Source of the DNA: Deltaproteobacteria bacterium
Lineage (GTDB): Bacteria; Myxococcota; Myxococcia; Myxococcales; 40CM-4-68-19
Length of the DNA: 7,316 nucleotides
Direction of reading: 5' to 3'
NCBI GenBank assembly: GCA_018266095.1
Contig: JAFEBC010000575.1
Span: forward strand, 1-7,316
Made by a program: the position numbers and the translations under genes. Below the pieces are notes generated by a model, which did not search any database, was not told the origin of the DNA, and saw only the letters and a list, made by a program, of their open reading frames with translations. This document shows, piece after piece, positions 4,800 through 7,316 of the stretch (the stretch's first letter is position 1; the number at the start of each line of letters is the position of its first letter).

Positions 4800-6005
4800 A
4801 TGAGCATCCCTGTCCCAAAGGTCCCGTCGTTTCCTGCCGCCGCGCACACGTTGACCTCGCTGGGAGGGCTGCGCGCAGCGGGCGTGCGCGCGGGCATCAA
4901 GGCGAGCGGGAATCCAGACCTCGGCCTGCTCGTGTCCGAGCGCAGCATCCCGGTGGCGGGCATCTTCACGCAGAACCACTTCGCGGCCGCGCCGGTGCTC
5001 TTGTCCAAGAAGCACCTCGCGGCGAGCGGCGGGCTCTTTCGCGCGCTGGTGGTGAACAGCGGCAACGCCAACGCGTGCACGGGCGCGCAGGGCGAGGCGG
5101 ACGCTCACGAGATGTGCGCGCGGGTGGCGGCGCGGCTCGGCTGTCCCATCGAGCAGGTGCTGGTGTGCTCGACGGGCGTCATCGGCGTGAAGCTGCCGAT
5201 GGACAAGGTGCGCGGCGGCATCGACGCGGCCTTCGACGCGCTGGCGCACGATGTCGAGGCGGGGCGCAGGTTCCTGGCGGCGATCATGACCACGGACGCG
5301 TTCCCCAAGGAGGCGAGCGTGGGCGCGGGCGCGGGTCAGGTGGCCGGCGTCTGCAAGGGCGCGGGCATGATCGAGCCGAACATGGCCACCATGCTGGCGT
5401 TCGTGGGCACGGACTTCGCGCTCGAATCGGGGCAACTTCGTGAGGCGCTCCCGCGCATCGCGGCGCAGAGCTTCAACGCGGTGCACGTGGACACGCACAC
5501 CAGCACCAACGACACGCTGCTCCTGCTCGCCACCGGCCAGACGCCCGCGCCGCACGACTGGGAGCAGCACGTGACGCGCGTGGCCCACCGGCTCTCCTGG
5601 CTCATCGCCCGCGACGGCGAGGGCGCCACCAAGGTGACCACCATCGAGGTCACGGGCGCCGCGAGCGACGCGGCGGCGCAGCAGATCGGGAAGCTGGTGG
5701 CGGCCTCGGCGCTGGTGCGCACGGCGCTCTACGGCAACGATCCCAACTGGGGCCGCTTCACGAGCCAGGTGGGCAACTCCACGGCAGTGAAGAACGCGCG
5801 CGCGCTGACTTGCGTGCTGCAGGGCATCGAGGTGTTCAGGAGCGGCGAGCCCACCGCGTTCGATCGCGCCGCGGCCTCGCGCGCGATGGCGCAGGAGGAC
5901 GTGCGGCTCGAATTGAAGCTCGCGGACGGCGCGGGCCGCGCGGTGGTGTTGACCAGCGACCTCGGCTACCGCTACGTGCAGGTCAACGCCGAATACACCA
6001 CCTGA
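4800..6005 (+). CDS. argJ: Ornithine acetyltransferase / N-acetylglutamate synthase (ArgJ)
   Basis: This 401-residue cytosolic enzyme of arginine biosynthesis transfers acetyl from N2-acetylornithine to glutamate, giving ornithine and N-acetylglutamate. Some members also use acetyl-CoA. Hallmarks are VVNSGNANACTG (84-95), CSTGVIG (123-129) with the Thr-Gly oxyanion hole, MTTDAFPK (163-170), KGAG (186-189) and EPNMATML (192-199). Self-cleavage between A196 and the nucleophile T197 would give the alpha and beta chains. GNDPNWGRF (312-320) and the C-terminal NAEYTT (396-401) complete the family pattern. Length is normal. The segment usually seen as DGDTSTND reads DTHTSTND here (231-238), a small deviation away from the catalytic Thr. 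The start at 4800 is chosen because homology begins just after it; the frame is open upstream only as antisense of pirin. A membrane-protein gene follows after 12 bp in the same frame, so the two are probably co-transcribed. Confidence 0.96.
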   Translation: MSIPVPKVPSFPAAAHTLTSLGGLRAAGVRAGIKASGNPDLGLLVSERSIPVAGIFTQNHFAAAPVLLSKKHLAASGGLFRALVVNSGNANACTGAQGEADAHEMCARVAARLGCPIEQVLVCSTGVIGVKLPMDKVRGGIDAAFDALAHDVEAGRRFLAAIMTTDAFPKEASVGAGAGQVAGVCKGAGMIEPNMATMLAFVGTDFALESGQLREALPRIAAQSFNAVHVDTHTSTNDTLLLLATGQTPAPHDWEQHVTRVAHRLSWLIARDGEGATKVTTIEVTGAASDAAAQQIGKLVAASALVRTALYGNDPNWGRFTSQVGNSTAVKNARALTCVLQGIEVFRSGEPTAFDRAAASRAMAQEDVRLELKLADGAGRAVVLTSDLGYRYVQVNAEYTT

Positions 6006-6009
6006 TCGC

Positions 6010-6013
6010 GAGG
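6010..6013 (+). promoter_or_regulatory. Ribosome binding site supporting a GTG start after argJ
   Basis: GAGG lies 4 nt before the GTG at 6018, within the 12-bp argJ-membrane protein gap. GTG is the first possible start after the in-frame argJ stop; the next in-frame ATG (6066) would cut into the first membrane segment. Confidence 0.5.
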
Positions 6014-6017
6014 CCGC

Positions 6018-7316
6018 GTGCTGTTCGCCCTCACTTCTGCGCTGAGCGCGCTGCTCCTCTTCTGGATGCAGCCCTTGGTGGCGCGGCTGGTGCTGCCGCT
6101 GTTCGGCGGCACGCCGCAAGTGTGGACGACGAGCCTGTTGTTCTTCCAGGTGGTGCTGCTGTGCGGCTATCTGCTCGCGCATCGGCTGCAGAAGCTCCCC
6201 GTGCGCGCGCAGGTGGCGATCCAGGTCTCGCTGCTCGCGCTCGCGCTCTGCTTTCCGCTGCGCCTGCCCGCGGATCCGCCCGACGCCGAAGGTCATGGCG
6301 TGGGCGCGGTGCTTCTCCTGCTCGCGCGCATGGCCGGTCCGGGCGCGCTGGCGCTGTCGGTGCACGCGCCCCTCCTGCAGCGCTGGTTCGCGCGCGCGTC
6401 TCCGCTGCGGAATCCGTACCCGCTCTACGCCGCGAGCAACGTGGGCAGCTTCCTGGCGCTGGCCGCGTTTCCCTTCGTGCTCGAGCCGCTGCTCGGCATC
6501 TCGCGGCAGTCGACGGCGTGGTCGGGCGCCTATGCGCTGCTCCTGCTCTGCGTGGGGGCGTGCGGCCTTCGGGCCATCCGCGCGCCGGCGGCGGATCATT
6601 CACTGTTGAATGACGTTGATTCATCCGTGAATGCTCCGTCTGCGGCCCAGGCCTCGGCTGCCCGCGCACCGGCGTCGCTCACCTGGCCGCAGCGCCTGCG
6701 CTGGATGGCGCTCGCGGCGGTGCCGACGAGCCTGCTCTCGGGCGTCACCGCGCACCTCGCCACCGACGTCGCTTCGATCCCGCTCTTGTGGATCCTGCCG
6801 CTCGCCATCTATCTGCTCACGTACATCATCGCCTTCGCCGGCCCGGCCGACTCCGAAGGCCCCAAGCGCCTGCTGCTCGGCGCGCAGGCGGTGGCGCTGG
6901 CGGTGCTGGTGGCGATCGTGCCGGCGCGCTCGGTGCAGGCTTCGCTGCTCGTCGATCTGTCCGCGTTCGGGCTCACCGCGCTCTTGTGTCACCGCGAGCT
7001 CTCGCGCACCAAGCCTGCGCCTGCGCTGCTCACCGAGTTCTACCTGCTCATCTCGTTCGGCAGCGTGCTGGGCGGCGCCTTCAACGCGCTGGTGGCGCCG
7101 GTCGTGTTCGTGACCGTGGCCGAGTACCCGATCGCGCTGGTGGCGGCCGTCTTCCTGCGTCCCACCGACGCGCCGATCTTCGCGCGCGTGAAGACGCTCC
7201 TGCTCGAGTGCCTGGGGCCGGCCCTCCTGACCGGCCTCGCCCTCGTGATCGTGCAGCAGCGCGGCGCCGACACCGAGGTGATGCACGCGGCGCTCTGGAA
7301 GTGGCTCGTGTTCGCG
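6018..7316 (+). CDS. Multi-spanning membrane part of a fused spermidine-synthase-type protein (partial, runs off the right edge)
   Basis: An uninterrupted frame of 433 codons starts at GTG 6018 and runs to the window end. I count about 13 hydrophobic segments, at roughly 1-17, 36-54, 64-80, 95-115, 138-160, 168-186, 229-245, 253-274, 284-301, 305-323, 340-360, 361-380 and 396-412. Recognisable family blocks are LLLFWMQPLVARLVLPLFGG (12-31), LYAASNVGS (136-144), ATDVASIPLLWILPLAIYLL (248-267), LLCHRELSR (322-330), and LTEFYLLISFGSVLGGAFNA (338-357). These match the N-terminal membrane half of proteins annotated as fused MFS/spermidine synthase, whose C-terminal half is a SpeE-like Rossmann domain. 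That half would lie beyond the right edge, so catalysis cannot be judged. A polar loop at about 187-222 has an unusually AT-rich stretch. The gene lies 12 bp after argJ and probably shares its transcript. Substrate is unknown; polyamine chemistry is inferred only from the family name. Confidence 0.85.
   Translation, partial: MLFALTSALSALLLFWMQPLVARLVLPLFGGTPQVWTTSLLFFQVVLLCGYLLAHRLQKLPVRAQVAIQVSLLALALCFPLRLPADPPDAEGHGVGAVLLLLARMAGPGALALSVHAPLLQRWFARASPLRNPYPLYAASNVGSFLALAAFPFVLEPLLGISRQSTAWSGAYALLLLCVGACGLRAIRAPAADHSLLNDVDSSVNAPSAAQASAARAPASLTWPQRLRWMALAAVPTSLLSGVTAHLATDVASIPLLWILPLAIYLLTYIIAFAGPADSEGPKRLLLGAQAVALAVLVAIVPARSVQASLLVDLSAFGLTALLCHRELSRTKPAPALLTEFYLLISFGSVLGGAFNALVAPVVFVTVAEYPIALVAAVFLRPTDAPIFARVKTLLLECLGPALLTGLALVIVQQRGADTEVMHAALWKWLVFA

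Noticed and set aside
4758..6599. Upstream extension of the pirin frame to a 914-codon protein
   Set aside because: The extension is antisense to argJ and part of the membrane gene and is His/Arg-rich without homology. Pirin homology starts at the ATG at 4757.

Overview
This is a GC-rich window (roughly two thirds G+C by eye, with strong G/C third-position bias) from what is most likely a myxobacterium or close relative (Myxococcota). That placement is inference. It rests on the exported lipoproteins, one of which has a short 'C..D.DC..G..C..G.C' cysteine cluster followed by a long Asp/Gly/Thr/Ala linker, a style common in that phylum. No RNA gene, transposase, CRISPR array or phage gene is visible. 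Most of the window is ordinary chromosomal coding sequence.

Layout. (1) 1-118, minus: the first 39 codons of a lipoprotein that runs off the left edge. (2) 119-320: a gap holding a 16-bp dyad and a small GC hairpin just past the 3' end of the next gene. (3) 321-953 and 991-2415, both minus: a compact pair made of an exported calcineurin-like phosphoesterase lipoprotein and, 37 bp downstream, a TIP30/YraR-like Rossmann protein. (4) 2416-2635: a divergent promoter region with a 9-bp-arm dyad. (5) 2636-3673, plus: a metallo-beta-lactamase-fold hydrolase of the NAPE-PLD/RomA type. (6) 3674-3854: a convergent gap filled by a perfect 30-bp inverted repeat. (7) 3855-4757, minus: a pirin. (8) 4758-4799: a 42-bp divergent gap. 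(9) 4800-6005, plus: argJ (ornithine acetyltransferase / N-acetylglutamate synthase). (10) 6018 to the right edge, plus: the multi-membrane-spanning part of a protein of the fused membrane/spermidine-synthase type, 12 bp behind argJ and in the same reading frame. Its C-terminal part lies outside the window.

How the genes relate. The two real co-transcription candidates are the phosphoesterase/Rossmann pair and the argJ/membrane-protein pair. ArgJ produces ornithine, a polyamine precursor, so pairing with a spermidine-synthase-like protein is suggestive, but nothing here proves a pathway link. The MBL hydrolase and pirin converge on the inverted repeat and are probably separate units.

The most unusual material is non-coding. 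The long inverted repeat is built from an ACGCGGAG unit and sits almost exactly in the middle of the convergent gap. A degenerate relative of it lies beside the 3' end of the Rossmann gene. I found no convincing new multi-gene system.
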